Shown: positions 63,521 through 64,000 of the stretch, in pieces
Position numbering within the stretch: position 1 is the stretch's first letter
How the letters are laid out: every line of letters begins with the position of its first letter
Assembly: GCA_030544215.1 (NCBI GenBank)
Contig: JARZZO010000003.1
Location: forward strand, 22,205,879-22,269,878
Direction: 5' to 3'
Source of the DNA: Zantedeschia hybrid cultivar
Taxonomy: Eukaryota; Streptophyta; Magnoliopsida; Alismatales; Araceae
DNA: 64,000 nucleotides
The notes under the pieces: generated by a model
The model's input: only the letters and a program-made list of their open reading frames with translations
Told to the model about the DNA's origin: nothing
The model's database searches: none
Translations under genes and position numbers: made by a program

Positions 63521-64000
63521 TCAATCCTTCCTCCTTCCCTCCGCATCATCATCTCTCCTATCCCGAGAGGGGTGCCTCATCTGGCTCTCGGCGTCCTCCT
63601 CACGAGCACGACGATGTCCGGAAGCTGGACGCATAGACCCCGATGAGCCAGCAGGTCGCAATGCTCTCCACGCATCCTCAGCTAGCAGGGAGTCGAGGTC
63701 TCTGAAGACGGAGCTCCCAGCAGGGGCCTGGCCAGCTGACGGGACAGGAATGGGGGGACGAGCTCCTAGACTATGAGCGCTGGATCTCATAGCTCGTTCT
63801 CGCCCTTTCTTCATCACCCGGTCCCACAGGGTTCAGTACTTGAAATCAAGCTCCCGCACCTCTGTCTGCGACCTCGCCAGCTCCTCCTGCAGGCTAGCCA
63901 TCTTACCCTCCCAGTACACGTCCGGGTGGGATCCCTCGCTCGCCTTGGCCCGAGCTATCCGTTCCTCCAAAACCTGGTCCCTCAACTGCTGATTGAGGTT
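63521..64000 (-). pseudogene. Antisense gene tail of E6 (coiled-coil part)
   Basis: One minus-strand frame entering from the right edge: LNQQLRDQVLEERIARAKAS, then MASLQEELARSQTEVRELDF, a TGA near 63837-63839, then MKKGRERAMRSSAHSLGARP, a proline/alanine stretch, and a charged end rich in R and D (SRDRRDDDAEGRRKD). The heptad-like charged pattern and the position antisense to pol match the coiled-coil end of antisense gene 2 in E4. The mobile domain itself would lie right of the window. Assignment to that gene type is by position and pattern. Confidence 0.6.

Larger units (their letters stand above)
45102..64000 (+). mobile_element. E6: Tat-type Ty3/gypsy element with near-complete gag-pol
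   Basis: Order: 5' LTR (45102-46737), primer binding site, leader with palindromic minisatellite split by E7, gag-pol in a single frame (54931-61869), 3' region, and antisense gene tail at the right edge. The 3' LTR is outside the window. Gag-pol is damaged only by five in-frame stops with no frame change, so this copy is younger than E4 and E5. It is inserted in the C3 copia LTR. Confidence 0.88.

Noticed and set aside
1..64000. Host protein-coding genes, rRNA or tRNA genes
   Set aside because: All recognisable coding sequence belongs to retrotransposons or to antisense genes within them; no rRNA similarity or tRNA cloverleaf was noticed on reading.

Overview
The window is nuclear DNA of a land plant, most likely a flowering plant. 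It is a gene-poor block built almost entirely of LTR retrotransposons nested inside one another. I see no clear host gene, rRNA, tRNA or CRISPR array. The plant call rests on the element types: Ty3/gypsy chromoviruses of Tekay/Del type, Ty3/gypsy Tat/Ogre-type elements with a second RNase H and antisense genes, and Ty1/copia. The species cannot be told from the sequence.

Layout, with labels used throughout. C1 (1-1347, -): end of a copia LTR, inserted in E1. E1 (1348-4296, +): decayed integrase tail and 3' LTR of a Tekay-type element, itself inserted in the 5' LTR of E3. E3 (4297-15015, +): Tekay-type element carrying only gag; its 5' LTR is also split by E2 (4471-9234, -; target duplication TGACG), which keeps RT, RNase H and integrase but has lost gag and nearly all of its 5' LTR. 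E3 sits at the TATA box of the 3' LTR of E4. E4 (15016-35984, -): a large, old Tat-type element with gag, protease, G-patch, RT, two RNases H and integrase. Two spliced genes lie on the opposite strand between its pol and 3' LTR, and a Tekay-type solo LTR, S1 (29867-32062), splits its gag. E4 sits in the pol region of a second Tat-type element, E5 (35985-39955, -). E5 ends abruptly at an inverted copia LTR, C2 (39956-41618), followed by a copia pol and 3' LTR, C3 (41619-45101, +). The C3 LTR is interrupted by E6 (45102-64000, +), a third Tat-type element with a nearly complete gag-pol. Its leader holds E7 (47016-54264, -; target duplication CGGCC), a young gag-only Tekay-type element with near-identical 2.85-kb LTRs and an open gag frame.

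How the parts relate: E3 and E7 encode only Gag and would need RT and integrase from relatives such as E1/E2. E4 carries an antisense plant-mobile-domain (PMD) gene of at least seven phase-0 exons, and the right edge of E6 holds a similar antisense coiled-coil tail.

The main unexplained signal is a palindromic module, TAAANGGCGTC / short variable spacer / GACGCCNTTTA. It is arrayed in the LTRs of the Tekay-type elements and also in the LTRs, leaders and antisense-gene promoters of the unrelated Tat-type elements. It repeatedly stands just upstream of a pyrimidine-rich presumed transcription start. E6 lacks this sequence but has two other palindromic arrays in comparable places. A second signal is that all eight in-frame stops in the antisense PMD gene are TAG.
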